A stretch of DNA of 64,000 bases from Cyprinodon diabolis (GCA_030533445.1 CM060083.1:28012666-28076665), one strand, 5' to 3'. Counted from the first letter of the stretch, positions 47,930 through 62,032 are shown. The notes: generated by a model not told the origin, from the sequence alone. Translations and numbers: made by a program.

Positions 47930-48690
47930 TGTTCTTCCCTTGCACCATCTTCATCCCCCAGAATCCTGACAACTTATAATCCTTGTATGCTGTTTCTGTT
48001 AGAGTTCTGGTTCTATTATGTTTTTTCTTTTGGATGTTCAATTTTGCTTTGTTCCTTGTTTTCTACTTTTTTTTTATGGTTTAATTCTTATTTTATTGTG
48101 TTCTTTGTTTTATTTCTCAGTTTCTGTCTTAGTTTTGGTTCTGTTATGTTTTCTTTTGAGTGTTCAGTTTTGCTTTACTCCATGTTTTATAGTCTTAGTG
48201 GTTTAATTCTTATTTTGTTGTGTTTTCTGGTTATTTTTAGTTCTCAGGTTTTTATTTTTTGCCCTCTGCTGCCCTCTTGAGTTCCCCTTTTTTCCCTTGC
48301 CCCTTTCTTGTTTCTGCTCTACTCACACCTGCTCATAATCTGCTCGTTAGCTCTCCCTTTGTTTCAGTCTCCCATAAATACTCTCTCTGTGAAGTTCTTC
48401 AGTGCTAGTTCCTCGCCACACTTCTTCCAACTCCGTATCTCTGAGCCTTCCACCTTGTGATAGTTATTCCCCTGATGTCTCCATGGTTTCTGGTTCGTTT
48501 TGACTTATTTTCTTGTTTGGATTTTGGGATTTTTGGACTCCTGGTTTCCTGTTGTTTTGGACTTTTTTTTCTTTTTGGATTACCCTGCCTATGTTTTCAG
48601 TAAACCTTTATTAAATCACCAAGAAATTCACCTGTCTTCCTGCCTCTGCTTTTGGGTAAACAATTCATAACCTAATCCTGACAGTTTCAA
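47930..48690 (+). mobile_element. LTR-like T-rich element, candidate solo LTR
   Basis: The stretch has ATCCTGACA near both ends (about 47964 and 48675), a promoter-like core (CCCATAAATACTCTCTCTG near 48371) and a polyadenylation-like AGTAAACCTTTATTAAATCA near 48600, followed by CTGCCTCTGCTTTTGGGT. This order is typical of fish Gypsy-type LTRs. The left part contains a tandem duplication of about 128 bp (48004 and 48132). No internal coding region is present. Boundaries are approximate and no target duplication is evident. Confidence 0.5.
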
Positions 48691-51600
48691 GGTTTACCCT
48701 GGTATGAAAAAGTCCCTGTTTAATTGAAGGTTCTCCTAATACCTTTCCTAAGGTATAAGAGTTCATTAAAATAAAGTAAGAGTGCTCAGGTTGTTTGCAG
48801 CAGCAGCATAACGAGTCATAAACCCTCCACCACACACAACTGTAACTGATACTGTATTCTAGCTTCCCAGGTCCAGGTTCTATGATGGGGTAATAAGGGG
48901 TCACAACTTCCCCTCATTTCTGGCCCTTTCAGACAGGGAACAACATTTACGCACTTGCAATACTTCAACTACCGCAAGAAGAAGGATGCAAGAGGCACCG
49001 AGAAAGAAGGCACCTCTACCTACAGAAGTAATACAGCTAATACGAGATTGCAGCTGAAGTGTAACAAAACACTATTTTCTTGAGGTAAAGTTTGTCTTAA
49101 AATAAAGAAGCAACCTTGCCATCAGGTATTATTGAAAAACATGTAATACTTTTACTAACTAAAGCACACAGCTTGTTGATTGTGCTGGACACAACTTGTC
49201 TTCTGTGCTTTTGTATTAGATTAGTTTTAGGTAAAATATGAAGATACTGTACTGAGTTCCTCTTTACCTGTAGCAGCACGCTTTTTGTTCACTTTTTCAT
49301 ACTTTAGTCATTTCTGTTGCTTCACTGTGCATAATACAATGCAAATGTGCCAGAAATCCCAAATATAAACGCAGACTGAAAGGGGACTGAGAGTCTACAA
49401 AGGAGATACACCTTGACCTGATATCTGTAATCTATAATCAGCTTCAACCTAAAATTAAATGAACTGTAAATAAATAAGTATGTATAGGTTCATATTTGTA
49501 GAACCCCTCATAGAAAAGAAATTCTCATAAAGGGCTTCACAGAAAGTAAAACAAAAATACAATAAATATACAGATATTATCAGCATCCCAGTGGAGTTGA
49601 GACATAAATTAAGAATAACTTACTCTATTTATAGTTTATGCTTTGAACTCTATGCTGTAGTTTTTGATTGCAGAAAATAAGTGCACAATTCAGCAAGCAT
49701 TTTCGTTCATTTTTTTTGGTTCAGACATTTCAAACATTTAGTCTTAATGAAAATACTGTGATACCATTAAACTGTGATATTTCTGCATAAGATCATTTCG
49801 TCAGTATTTCACATCACAGCATGCCTAGGTGTCACTAAGCATGTTAATAAAAATGATTTGTAATCTTTTCTTTCTGTCCTTGCAATGTTTCTTCTTTTTA
49901 TGTTTTTATTGCATTAGTTTTAGGACCAGTTTTTCACTTATCCAATGTGGAATGTAGGTGTTACCTTATGTATTGGTAAGGCAGGATTCTAACAAGGAGT
50001 CAAGGAAACGACACTGTAGAGGCTCCTGAGGATCATGGGATAAGGGATTGCCTCATTAGGGCTTGCTTCTTTAATAATTGCCATTGGGAAAATTAATAAT
50101 CAACTTAATTCTCTGTGGCATATATTGCTCATCTATTAGAGCAAGCTGTGAATGTTACTACTTTGATCTACTGCCGGAAACATATCTATTCTTTGTAATA
50201 CGGGTTTTCTTAATATTGTTAGCCTTTTCACTCAGTTGATTGACAGCTCCTTTTCCTTCTTGCCTATTTGTTGCATTTTCTGTTTGTGTTTGAAGACTCC
50301 CCATAGGCACTTCATCTGTGCATGAGAAATCCATTACATATGCACAAAATATCATTTTGAAAGGGTTTGCATCTACTCTGCTCAGGTGGGCAGAGTGGGC
50401 AACTTTTGGACTGGTAAAGCGAGGTTGGCTTGCAAATCAGACAAAAATAAAATACTAGCTTCATATGTCACAATCACTGCAGATATTTCTAAACTGAGGT
50501 GTGCCTTCCCTGAAAATGGTAACCCGTTGCTGGCAAGCTACGTGGCCTCTGTCCCCCCATGGCTGCATGTCTGGTGATACCATCATCCAGTGTTGGTGTT
50601 GATAGTGTCACCAGTGCAACATAAATCACTAAAGTAAAGAATGGAGGGCAAAATGTAAATAAAAAAGTGTGTGGTGAGTGTGCTTTATTGCTTTGCTCTT
50701 TTATCTGTCCGAATCCCTCTTACCAGGGCTGCTCCATGTTTATCAAATGTAAACAGAGTGGCTTCTGCTTGTTAGATCAGTAATGGCTGGTTTGGTGTGT
50801 TGATGTCCGTATGTTGCGTTAAATGGTGTCATGTAATTTAGCCGGCCAACCCAGGTCTGGAGTTCCCAAAGCATGCTGATCAGAACAGAGGTGATTTTAA
50901 CGCGGGTCACTTGCCGAGTCACTCGGGTTAGACCCTGCGTCAGTGAGCTGTTCCCACTGCCACTGCAAGTTGATTGTTCCTGGGCTTAAACAGGCTTTCA
51001 GCAAAAGTGGTAATAAAGAGGTTTTGCACCATTCTTTTTTGTCAGAACAGCTTGGCGATTTTGTGGTGAACACACAAACACATTGTATTGAAATAAAACG
51101 CTATAAAGATCTGATGGACTGCCTTGAGGCTCATACTTTACTGACTGGTCCACAGCAGGACTGTTTACAAGTTACCTGTGAGTCATTGTCATGTATGTCA
51201 TTGGTAATAATAACAAAAATAAGGAGGATGGTTTATTGGTTCTGGGACACTTCCAACGTAGTCATACGATTGTATGAATGAGTTTCAGTATTGTACCACG
51301 TGCATAGTGGTGTGGGCGCATACACGACTCAAATGAGAGAGGGAATTGAATCGAGAAAGGACATCTAGATTTGTTTTTTTTTATTTTTACTTTTTTGTCT
51401 TGGACTTGAAATCAAATAACGGCCTACTAAATCACAAAACTAAATCTCCCCTTTTCTGTTTTTCAATATCATGCTTATCTGAAACTTTGATCTTTGTGCC
51501 TGCAGAGACTTAAGACTTAATCTTGATCCTGAAATCCGGGATTTTATGTGTTGGTTTACTTTGGCTTTAAGTACAACAAAGTGGTTAACTGTTGCTTTAA

Positions 51601-54600
51601 ATACAAAATTTGATTGAGGTTAAATTAAAATAAATTGTATTTATTAAAGCTATCTTATAATAATCTGCCAGAAGATATAAGTTAAACTAAAAATATGTTT
51701 TTGCAATTAATTTGAACAGTAAGCAATGGTCTGGATGGCTGTGTGGAATGAAAAGTTAGGAAGATAAAAAAGGAAACAGACTCAGCATCTGGCATATGTA
51801 AAGCAATTTGATATTTGGGTTCATTTTACTGTAAATATTCTCCTTGTTAAAAGAACTGAAAACAAAAGTGGTTTTAGAGAAAAGTACAAAAAATATTTCC
51901 ATATGTACCTCATGCAAAATAAAAAATAAAATAAAAAACAATATAAAAATGCTTAAAGGTAGGAAACAATTATAGGGTGAATGCATAGTACTAAATATCT
52001 TTTAAGCCATTGTACATTTTATTAAGAACGAAATTGATATCATACAATTGAAATTGAAGCTTCTAAAAAACACTTTGAAATATTTTTGTTGCTTCTTTTA
52101 GCATTTTTTTTTCAAGAAAAGAGTCCTTGAGTTCAAACCTTGTTGTTGATGGACAGTAACAGCATGTATTGTAATCCCAAACAGCTCACTCTAGAGTCTG
52201 TTTGCTCCTCTCTTTGAGCAAAGTGCCTTTACCCAGTGAGCAAACAGTGACAGCAGATTCTTTAGGCAGCTCGGTCTGCAGGTGAGACAGCAGAGGTCAA
52301 ACTATTTGATGTAGCAAAATGGCAAGGTTTATAAAGTGACTGTGATCTAAAATGACACAGAGTTCAGCAGGATGCCAGTCTCTTTATGCGATACACTCAG
52401 TAAAGTACTTTGCTTAGTGCATAAACACTTTTAGTTTGTACCACTTTTTTGTTTTGTTTTGTTTTGTCGTTTTATGCCAGCCTTCAAATAATACTTTTAG
52501 TATGAAAGAAAATGTTACAGATTAAAATTCCAAAAGTTGGATTAAATCAACTTGAATAAATCTCTAAAAAATCTGCTGGCAAGTTTTGAGTCACAGCTTC
52601 CCCTTCACAAAAACTTTACATGGCAAACAGACTGGGATGCTGCTTGTGCTTTCCAGGAGCTTCAAATTTAATATATTTGAAACATCTTTCAAATAATGAC
52701 AAAAGCCTATTTGAAGTAAACCACAATAAGTATCATGGTTTTTCATGGGGTTGCAGTGCACTGTAGTGAGACAGAATTAAACTGAATGGCATCCAACCAG
52801 CTGGCTCAGATACATTATGTGCTGAGTTATTGGAAGCGTGGTGGGGTGCATATTGAATCTGTCACAGAGGGAAACTTACAGAGCAGTGGAAGGGAATTAG
52901 CCTGAGGTCCATAATCTCTCATCAGATCATGTTATGCTTTTTTTTTTTTTTATCCATATCATTGCAAAGGTTATGAGAGATTTTCAAACCCGCTTGATAT
53001 GGTAAAAAAAAAATTAAAAGTTATTGAGATTCTATTCTCTTCTGCAGTTAAGGCGAGACTTAAAAAGATGAAAGATAAGTTGTAAGACAAATTATAGTTT
53101 ACTAAAAGTGTTTTTGAGAAGCCTAATAAGCAGGAAGGTTACTCAACTTACCGAAGCAAACAGAAACAGATGCAAGGTTGCCTGTATGTGTGACCCATTA
53201 TGTAAATGCCAGCTCGTTTTATGTTCAAAACAAGATGTACTCGGTTAAAGTCTTTTTGGAAACTATATATAGGGAAAATTACATTTCTGTTGGGGAAAAA
53301 ATATCAAGACACTTAAATGAACTCTAATTAGTTCATTTTGTCATTAGAATTCCCTTTATTTATTTTTTTTGCTCATATTTCTCTAGTTAAATGTTCCATG
53401 ACAGCATCAATTGATAACGTACATTTAAAATAAATATTAGAGCATGTATTTATTATGTACTGTTTAAGGCTACCAATGCACTAATCTAATCTAACTTGTG
53501 CACTTAAGTAAAGTACCGTATTTAATTAGGGATGTAGTCTATTCTTAAAACTGTATTTGTGATTGTAGGCCACTTCACATGTATTCATTATTATTAAATG
53601 GCCATTATTAGTAGGTATTAGTCCCATAGAATAGCTTCAGATTGTTCCTCCTACCTACTAGTAGCCTCAGTAGGTTATCACCGAATGAATCCTAATCCTA
53701 ACCCTAATGTAATTCCTTTTTTACCAGCAAAAGTAACTAATCTATTTATGTGTTATCTGAACTTAATTTTAGTAGTTATTTTTTTAACTACTAAAAATTA
53801 TAATTTTAGTAGTTATTTTATTTTAATTAAAGTTGATTGACATGTTGTTCATCTAAAAAAAAAACTCTCCCAAAAAAAAAAATTATCATATCCTGTCAAC
53901 TGTGTTGTTTTTAAACACCACATTGAATCTGTGTGACTGAAAGATGTGGAATTCATTCAAAGTAAAGCTTTTAAAGTCTTTTTTAAAGAAGGTAGGTTAT
54001 ACTGTAAATAAAATAAAAAAGTATAGGTAGGTAAATAGAAAGCAAAACTTAAGGTTTTGGACATGGCCAAATGGGCTATTATTAAAAATAAACTGCATAC
54101 TGTATTATTTATCAGCCATAAGACACCTTCTAGAAGGTAGAGGAGGCAGTCTGAATTCATTCAGTGTGACTTATATGCGCTAATAACGGCCATTCAATGG
54201 ATGATCACATCTGAAGCAGGTGACGCAGTTACAGATATGTTAAAAAAAAGGACGATTAATATTAAAAAATCTTTTACCCCATGCTTTATTATGCTTGCAG
54301 TAAATGTCACAAAATGTTGTGATCACGTTTTATGTCCATCCTTTTTTTCTTGTCTGTCCTTATCAGATTATTTTACTGTAAACACTTTCTTTTTCCTGAA
54401 ATCTGGAATTAGTCTTCTTGTGTTACTTTCTTGAGCTAAAATTGGATAAGAGGTCTCTGCTTTTCTATCACACTTTACAAAATTCTGCATAGCTAAATAA
54501 TTAATGCATAATTGTAGTGCCAATTTATTTCATTTTAGTCATCTTTTATTTTACTAATATGCTGAAAAGGTACAGGGCTATTTTTTTGTAGCTTACCTTT

Positions 54601-55656
54601 GGTGCTGCTTTTTGTAACCATGGTAATGTGCTGTGGAGGACCAGGCTGCCCTATAATTGGTATTTATCAAGTATTTTTGAAGTTAATTAAATAGCAACAT
54701 TTATTTTATTTTTTTAACTTATATGGCTTACCATTGAGACATAAAGCGATTCCTCTCTTTTAGGTACTTTTCTTTACCCTTTACATTTCCCAATCTCTGT
54801 GCCCTCCTCTCTTTTTAACATCCTGCTCAGGCTTCAGTTTTACCATGCAAAGAGGGCCTTTCTTTCACCCACTAGCATAATGAATCACATGGCTTGGCCC
54901 TGGTTAGTGGGGTCTTGTCTCCTCCCACCTGCCTCAGGAGCCATGTCAAATTGATGTACCAGTCACCTAGAGACTTCCTTGCATTGTGATTAGAGCAGCC
55001 AACCGTCAACCCCTACGTATAGAGGTCTTCACCACAGGATGGATACACATCTTCTCCCACACACCAATGGACGCAGACTTAAATAGCAAAGGTGATGCAG
55101 CAGTCAAACAGGCCTCAGTGTGTTTGTGCCCCCAGCTATGTTTCCTGATGTTAAGCCCCTCATTAGGCTCAACCCATTCCCCTTGAACACAGCATGCTGC
55201 AAGCAATGTATTTAATTAGTTTATTTAGCTTTTCTTGTGACTCAAGCATGAAGTTGCCCTCCTCCAGCACTTTGTCATTTGTTTTCTTTGCTCTGTAGGG
55301 GCTGGGATTCTTGCAAGATTTTAAATGACACAAGCATAAGCAAAGGTTAATCAGTAACTGTAATTTTTGCTGTTTATGAGGATGGAGATAAAACTAGCCT
55401 TCATTTTGTGACAGTTCTTTCTTCTGCTTTTATTCGTAGATTATTTTTTAAAGGAGAAATGTGAAAGCATTAAGAGTTTAATATGCAAAAGAATTGCCCA
55501 GGGTACAGGGAGATCTGTAAAGTATATATATCAGAATAAAACTGTATGGGAGCTGTACACTGCTCTCACTTAAGAAAAATATGAGTAAAATTTAATAAAC
55601 CGTGTAAATTATTGAAATAATTATATTGCCTTAAAAGTTTTTTTTTTCCAAGTATT
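48691..55656. other. AT-rich desert
   Basis: No gene recognised over about 7 kb. Noted inside are a perfect 12-bp hairpin at 53767-53796, short CCTAA repeats near 53690, and a more complex stretch at 54890-55200. A 112-codon frame (50943-51281) carries no recognisable domain and is within chance expectation. Confidence 0.4.
53767..53815. repeat. Perfect 12-bp hairpin plus third copy
   Basis: TTTTAGTAGTTA at 53767-53778 is the reverse complement of 53785-53796 across a 6-nt T loop, and the same 12-mer recurs at 53804-53815. Confidence 0.85.
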
Positions 55657-55830
55657 TACAGTACTTTGCAAAAGTATTTCTACCCCTGGAGCATCAATAT
55701 ATTTTCATAGTAAATTAGGCTTATCATTTCATTTTTCAGGTACATAAAAAAAACCTTTTTATGTACATGAGGAAAAATTAGCAACCCACCATAGTTGTGA
55801 AAGAGGAAGAACAATATTACCCCCCTTTAA
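55657..55830. repeat. Tc1/mariner-type terminal fragment
   Basis: A TA dinucleotide is followed by CAGTACTTTGCAAAAGTATT and CTACCCCTGGA, close to the CAGTGCCTTGCAAAAGTATT-type end of fish Tc1/mariner elements. Inside lies an 11-bp hairpin (GTACATAAAAA at 55740-55750 against 55756-55766). The opposite end is not found. Confidence 0.55.
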
Positions 55831-58800
55831 ATATAAAACACAGTGAATAAAAGGTTATAGGTACTGTTAATTAGTTTGTCCAGGTATGTGTTGCTACACC
55901 ACTTTGCATAGGAATGAAGATCAAAAAGAGGTTTTCTGATCATGAATAGATATTTGATGGAAATATAACTCGATAGAGTGTTCTGTAATACGGAAGAAAG
56001 CTCATATGTTGATATGAGCAAGCAATCGTCTGTGGTTTGTGCATTTAAATATCACAGACGATTTTTGGATAAGAATGTAAAATTTCACATTCAAAAAGGC
56101 TTACCTACATTGAACGTTTTTGCTTATATTTTTGCTCCTCTAAATGATGTGTAAAACATTTCATAATTTTCAGTAGGTTTTAGAAATAGACCCAATCAAA
56201 TTCACTGATAATTCCATTCAAATGTTTGGTTTCACCATTTAATTTCTTCCATCTCCTGATTAGTATATTTTATAATTTAACTGGAGAAAGACTGAGAGAC
56301 AACACACAGAAGATGGAGCTAAATTCTCTACGTTATACTGATATATCTATTTAGCAGTTTATTTACATTTAACACAAAAATACCACTACAAACAAAGGGA
56401 TTGAAGGTATAAATCGTTTTGCCCTTTCACCTGCCAAGTGTTTACATATCTCTCCATCACGATAGTCTACAACTGATCCAGCTCTTTTTATTCATAAGCC
56501 CACTTACTATTCATATGCAGCCTTTTTTCACAAGGCCTTGTAGACACACAGAGAGACCTTTACACAAAGAGGGCTATATCTTTTAAGCCCTGTTATAGGG
56601 TTGTATCTCATAGGTGTTCAGTGAATGTGCAGAGACTGATAAGCGACTAATGAGAAAAATAGCAAAATACAATTTCCATAATCTTTAGGTTTAAAGGTAC
56701 AGTAATTACGATCAGAGGAAAAACAGCAAGCTGTCCTTTCTGGGAAACTGAGAAATGTACAGTGCAAAAGTAAACAGACTGGGTTGTAATGAAGGGATTG
56801 TATTATTTTGCAAATGCATATGTTTCTGTTTGAATTTGCTCTTTGTTTTGGGTAGTAAATTCTGAGATTAGCTGTGTAAACACAGTGACTGTATTTCAGT
56901 CTGATGAGATGTCTTAGTGTATGATATATTGGTATTGCATTGCCACTCGTTGCCAGGAGAGGGACATTGTTTTACAATTCAAGTTCACCCTGTCAGCAAC
57001 CTCTTAATATCACAGCTGTTTGTTTTAGGCATAAAGAGGATCTCGGCCTTGTGTGACACAAGGGCGTATTTCCTCAGCCTATCAGCTATTAGAGGGGGAG
57101 GCTGTTATTTAGGACCTGACCCTTTTTGAGGTTTCCTTTTCTCCTTCTGATTTTTATTTTTGTGCTCTGTTGCCTCTCATTTCCCGTTGCTATGATTATA
57201 TAGTTAACACAAACACACAGTTTTGGTATAATTCTCCCACCCAAAACAGTTAACTCCCATTGAAAGCTCTGTATGCTAACTTTAAAGGGTTAAAATAAGT
57301 TCAAGAAAGGTTTATTAGATAAATTATTAAGCAATCTGTAATGTACCATGAATAAGCGGAGAGAATCTTGAACAATTTAATCTTCGGATTAATTTCTATC
57401 AGCTACTTTCATCTCTATTCACACCATACTTGTGGAAAAACAAATATCATAAACTCTGACAAAAAAGAACATAATCTATTTCTGAGAGCATTATTACAAG
57501 CACATCATTACTTGTTATCCAATTATCTTACTGGTTTCACAAATCCCCAGTGTTATGTTCCACATCCTGGCACATCTTTTGCTTGTGCATCCAAACGTAT
57601 GAAACAATGCTCCTCAGCACAAGCTCTCTGCTGACAGTACAATAGTCTTGCATGATAAAAAAAAAAAGAAATGCCAAAAAAGAAAATAAGATTGTTGATT
57701 TTCATTTCACCTGGGCACAAGCCATTAAGCAAAGCAACTATGTGAAAGAATATGCCCTTGTCCTTTGTTACCAAATATAATCCTCCTTTGTCTACAAGCA
57801 AAATGTTCCATTTGTAGTTGAACTACTCTGCACATTATCTTGAGAACACCATTTCTTTCATGAAAAAAGGTGATGGCAGCATCCTACAAACAGGATGTTT
57901 GACTGAACATTCAAAACCTAAAGGGTTATGAAAGCGTGTTTATATCTACATCCTGTTTGTTAAAAATCTAAAGGGGAGTTATTGATTTCTGTCGGTAAAA
58001 TTAAATAGATTTCAGGAAGAACCAGTCCTGTAAAAAAAAAAAAAAAAAAAAAAAACAGCCTGTTAATTTGCCTCCAGGAAAATAATAGTAAAACTTTCAT
58101 CAGTTTTTTTTTTTGTATATAGTTTTGTGGTATTCATGTTAGAGAAAAAAGCGTTTGCATCCTTCTGGTAACTTTGTAGAGCCGAGCTTACTGACTCTTG
58201 CTCCATATATCCATTAAGATGCTGTAGAAATCCATGTCTGGCAGGGGAGCTTAAGAAAGCGAGAAAATTAAATTTACAGTAAGGGACACACCATGAATAT
58301 TTTAAAAGCACTGACATAGACTAAAATTTGCCAGGTTCTTTTTCACATAAAAGCTGTTTCTCTTTCAGTATTCATGCAGATACTCTCTAAGTACTGCATC
58401 AATACAGGTTGTTCAGGAAGACCTGTTAATGTATATTTGAGGGGAATAGGTTTCAGTCCGTTTGCGCTTCAGCGGGGCCTTTCTCTGAACCTCTAAAATC
58501 TCCTGTTAAGATGGCTAAAATACATTACAGAGGCACTCCTTTTGTGGTGGAATGAATCAAGATAATGGGGGACTGCAGATCCAGGCCATCAATTCTGGGG
58601 CCATATTTATAGCTTAAGAGCTATTAAGCATTGGTTTGGTTTCAGCACTGTGTGACAGACTGCTACCCTGGGGTCACAGAAGAAGGACAGTCTGAGCTTC
58701 CACCGAACAATTTGCAAAGAGAAAACAACAAGTGCAGAATTACCACAAATGACTTATTGCCTCAAGTCCTCTAAATTTGTTAAAGCTGCTTGGTTATTTT

Positions 58801-61800
58801 AATCCCCATAAACACTGTAGTAAATGAGGGCAAACGTCAGTGTGGATTGCTCTCAAACATGGCAGAGCTGATAGCTGCTGGTCTGTATGGGGCATTTGGA
58901 TGTGAAGTCATGCCCTTCATCATGCCTGAGAGCTAACCCATCATGCTATACTGTGATTACTGCATCTGCAGTTTGTCTGAGCTTCCTGGAGGGAGACGGT
59001 TGCCAACACTTTTTTGTGTACTTATTCACAATGCTGTACTAAGCCAGGTTTCAGTTACTGCAGAAAAATAGCTGATCTATTTCAGGTATCATGTGTACTT
59101 TCAATTCAGTAAGACAATTGGTTCTTGTTCTACAATGTCTCTTGCATTAGTATGGCTAATACACAGTGATGCTTGACATAGCCTCTCCTGTTAATCAGCC
59201 ATGGATTGGTCTTTTTGCATCATAACTCGAAGAAAGATGCAATTGTTAAAAAAAAAGTATGAAATACTGGGTTGTAGCTTTGTATCATCTCTAAAGCCAG
59301 TATCTGTAATGTCTGAGCAAAGTTTTTTTTTTTTCCCGCTAAGGATAATAACAGGATAAAGAATAGTTTGACTGTGAAATATTCAGAACAATTGTTGTAG
59401 GATGTTCTATACATGACTGCAAATGCACATGCAAAATTATAGGTCAGTATACAAAATGGTAAGCTACTATAGAAACTGAATAAATAACTATAAATGGACA
59501 TTTGAAAAAAAAATGTCACACATCTCTGAAGTTTTAACTTTTAGGTTTCGTAATCCCATTTGCCTGTTTGGATAATTGTTTTGATGATTAAATGCAAAGG
59601 GTATAAATACCAAGGAAGCAGCTGTTGACTGGAACTGGTGTATTTTTAGCTTGACTCGATGGTCAAATACTCAAAAATGTTATTTTTCTCATATTAGAGC
59701 CAATACCTGGTCCCATCAACAACAACACTCTTTGAAATATTGTGGTTGAGTTATAAAGACATTAAAGTTAGATATTGTCATTGACAAATAACATTTTTGG
59801 GAAGCTGCATCTTCCTATGTGAAAATTGAACATACATTTTTTGTAGATCTTTTATGGCTCACTCTTGTCCTATGACTATTCTTTAAACACAGAACATGTT
59901 ATTGTTTCACTTCTCCCTATTTACTAACATTACTAACAGCTTCTTTATCATACCTTTCAAAATATTTTGCATTTTTTGCTGCCTTTGTGTGTTTTATGAA
60001 AAAACATTATGGTAGCACGTTGTTATTTCTGAACAAAAGTTTGCAAAACCTTTCAAGTAGTCTACAGTGCCTGGAGTAAGTAACCTCTAGCATTCATCCC
60101 GTTAAAAATGGTGATGCAATGCTGATGGTCTTAATGAGCAGCGCAGTGTGCTTCCAGCCATCACATAATGAAATTTGCTCAAGGCAGGACAGACCAGAGA
60201 GGCTTGGCATTACATTGAGGCATATGGGGAAAACAGCCGGGATTTCGATGGCAGGTGGCCGGATGTTCCAGATAGGTAAAAGGCTAAGTCACCTAGAGGT
60301 ATGCCCTGATGACTGGAAGCACCTTTGAAGGAATTTAAATAAAGTGCCACTTTTACTGGGTGATATCACATTTGATCTTTTCATTTGACCTTTTGTATAT
60401 CTCTTATTCTTTGTATTGGATGATGAAAAAACAGGTTAAATTAAGTAGTGTATAACATGTGGTGAATATGGTAACACATGCAGACCACAGCAATAGCATC
60501 ATGTGAGGCAAGGGAGTAACAGATCGGTTAAGACTACTTCATTCCCTGTCCTTCTCTGTCTTTTATGTATTGCTGTAAAAAGTGTGAAGAAGGACATGTA
60601 AGCTGGGCCCTTTTCAAAGCTTTTTCATGCATCTCAGGAGGACACTTCACAGAAAGATTGAAAAAAACAACCCAGTGCTTTTAATTCATTTGTAAATTTC
60701 AAAGCTGTTATTCTGCTCCACTGTAGAAATGGAACACATGCCTCATGAGAGAGAGTTTGTGTGGAGGCAAAGAATTGTGCATGCAAATGTGTGCCTTTTT
60801 CTGCAACTTGTAGAATTAGTTAAATACAGTACCTTCTTTAAGAGGCACCTGGCGATGTCTCACAATAATGATTTCAAACTGACAAATTCCTGGTCCTTTC
60901 CATTAAATTCTAGTTTTCAATTTTATGCAAGATTATACCATTTAACCACTGAGTCATTGAACTGCATCCAACCTTATATTCTGTGCAAGGAGCACATCCA
61001 GTTTGTAATTCTGCTCCCTTAACATCTCAGTCTGAGTGTTGCAGATCCCTCTCACACATGGCCAGAACACTGCAAACCTTCTTCTATGTCCTCAACTGAG
61101 GCCATCATCAGATAGACAGTCTCCCATTTTTGCAAGGAATCCATTGTGTATCTGGAGAAGATTAACCTGTCTGGACAGGAGCGTTCCCCTTTACCCACTC
61201 TTCCCATTGAGATCAACTGCATTGAGAGAGCAGCTGACCAGATCCATATTGCATAGTTTTGAAGATATTCATAAAGAGAATCCAGAAAGAAATTAGAATA
61301 CAGACATAAGCAGGGCAAACAAGTGAGGAGAAAAAGAGAAAAAGTTTCCTCCTCCATCAGCAGCAAGTTAGAAAAAGCTTATGATGCCTTGAACATAATT
61401 TAAACATTCACTTTTTATAACAATGCATACATAATTAAATGGTCACCAAATTAACTATTACTATTGTATCGAAGTCGTACCTTAAATTTTAATGGACCTA
61501 TATCACACTTCTTTAATCTATAGTAAAATGTTTGACAAAATAATACCTTTAGAACTATGTGGGTATTCATTTGTTTTGAAATTTAGTTGTTATCTTTTAA
61601 CCCAAAAGATTACTCTCATTTCAAAGTGGACTGCCTCTTGTAGCCCATATGTAGGCCTCATCTATGTGTGGAGACTCTAAATGAGCTAGTACCAATCCAT
61701 GTTGCTAATGCATCTTTACTTACTGCTTTACTTGTCACTCAACTTTATATAAATATGTTTTGAAACACCATTCTCTAAAGAATTAGCTTTTTTTCCTTAC
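55831..61800. other. AT-rich desert with a possible conserved block
   Basis: No firm gene. 58440-59010 is the longest non-repetitive, mixed-composition stretch in the window and is a candidate conserved element. A 24-nt A run lies at 58032-58055. Frames at 61036-61366 overlap on both strands without recognisable content. Confidence 0.35.
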
Positions 61801-61901
61801 CATTCTTGAGGAGGATGTCGATGATTGTCTTCATAGCATCTTTCACTTCAGCAGTCTTCTTTAAGATTGTGCAGTCTCCTGACCCAGAGTGCGAGAACAG
61901 G
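61801..61901 (-). CDS. Candidate 101-nt internal exon of an unrecognised host gene
   Basis: On the minus strand a TTTCCTTAG acceptor (AG = complement of 61902-61903) precedes 101 nt that end in AAG-AAT-G|GTAAGG, a near-consensus donor (GT = complement of 61799-61800). One frame is open through the segment with phase 1 at both ends (1 + 33 codons + 1). It encodes a hydrophilic then amphipathic peptide starting LFSHSGSGDCTILKK and ending AMKTIIDILLKN, with a heptad-like spacing of hydrophobic residues in the second half. Codon composition is more balanced than in neighbouring DNA. I do not recognise the protein family, and no adjoining exon could be identified. Confidence 0.35.
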
Positions 61902-62032
61902 CTAAGGAAACCTTTGCAGCAGTTTTGAGTTAATTTGTTGATTAGGGCATGGCAACATGTGCTTCCAGAATTCGACTAGTATTATCATAGGATTTTATAA
62001 TCACTTTAATCACACAGCAGCACTCAAAGCCA
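61902..62032. other. Short AT-rich flank
   Basis: The candidate exon frame stays open upstream to a stop near 61980, so the acceptor position is not forced by the frame. Confidence 0.3.

Noticed and set aside
47918..48280. 120-codon hydrophobic open frame resembling a membrane protein
   Set aside because: Produced by T-rich LTR-like DNA with a 128-bp duplication; the hydrophobicity reflects TTT/CTT codons.
50943..51281. 112-codon open frame on the plus strand
   Set aside because: No domain, no Kozak context worth noting and no flanking splice or promoter signals. A rough estimate of chance frames in 64 kb of AT-rich DNA gives a few of this length.
52180..52290. Donor-like CTGCAG|GTGAGA
   Set aside because: No convincing acceptor or open frame precedes it at exon distance.
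53685..53710. CCTAATCCTAACCCTAA telomere-like text
   Set aside because: Only three imperfect units; too short to call an interstitial telomeric repeat.
60110..60320. Possible exon ending at AGATAG|GTAAAAG
   Set aside because: The upstream acceptor is weak and the frame shows no recognisable content.
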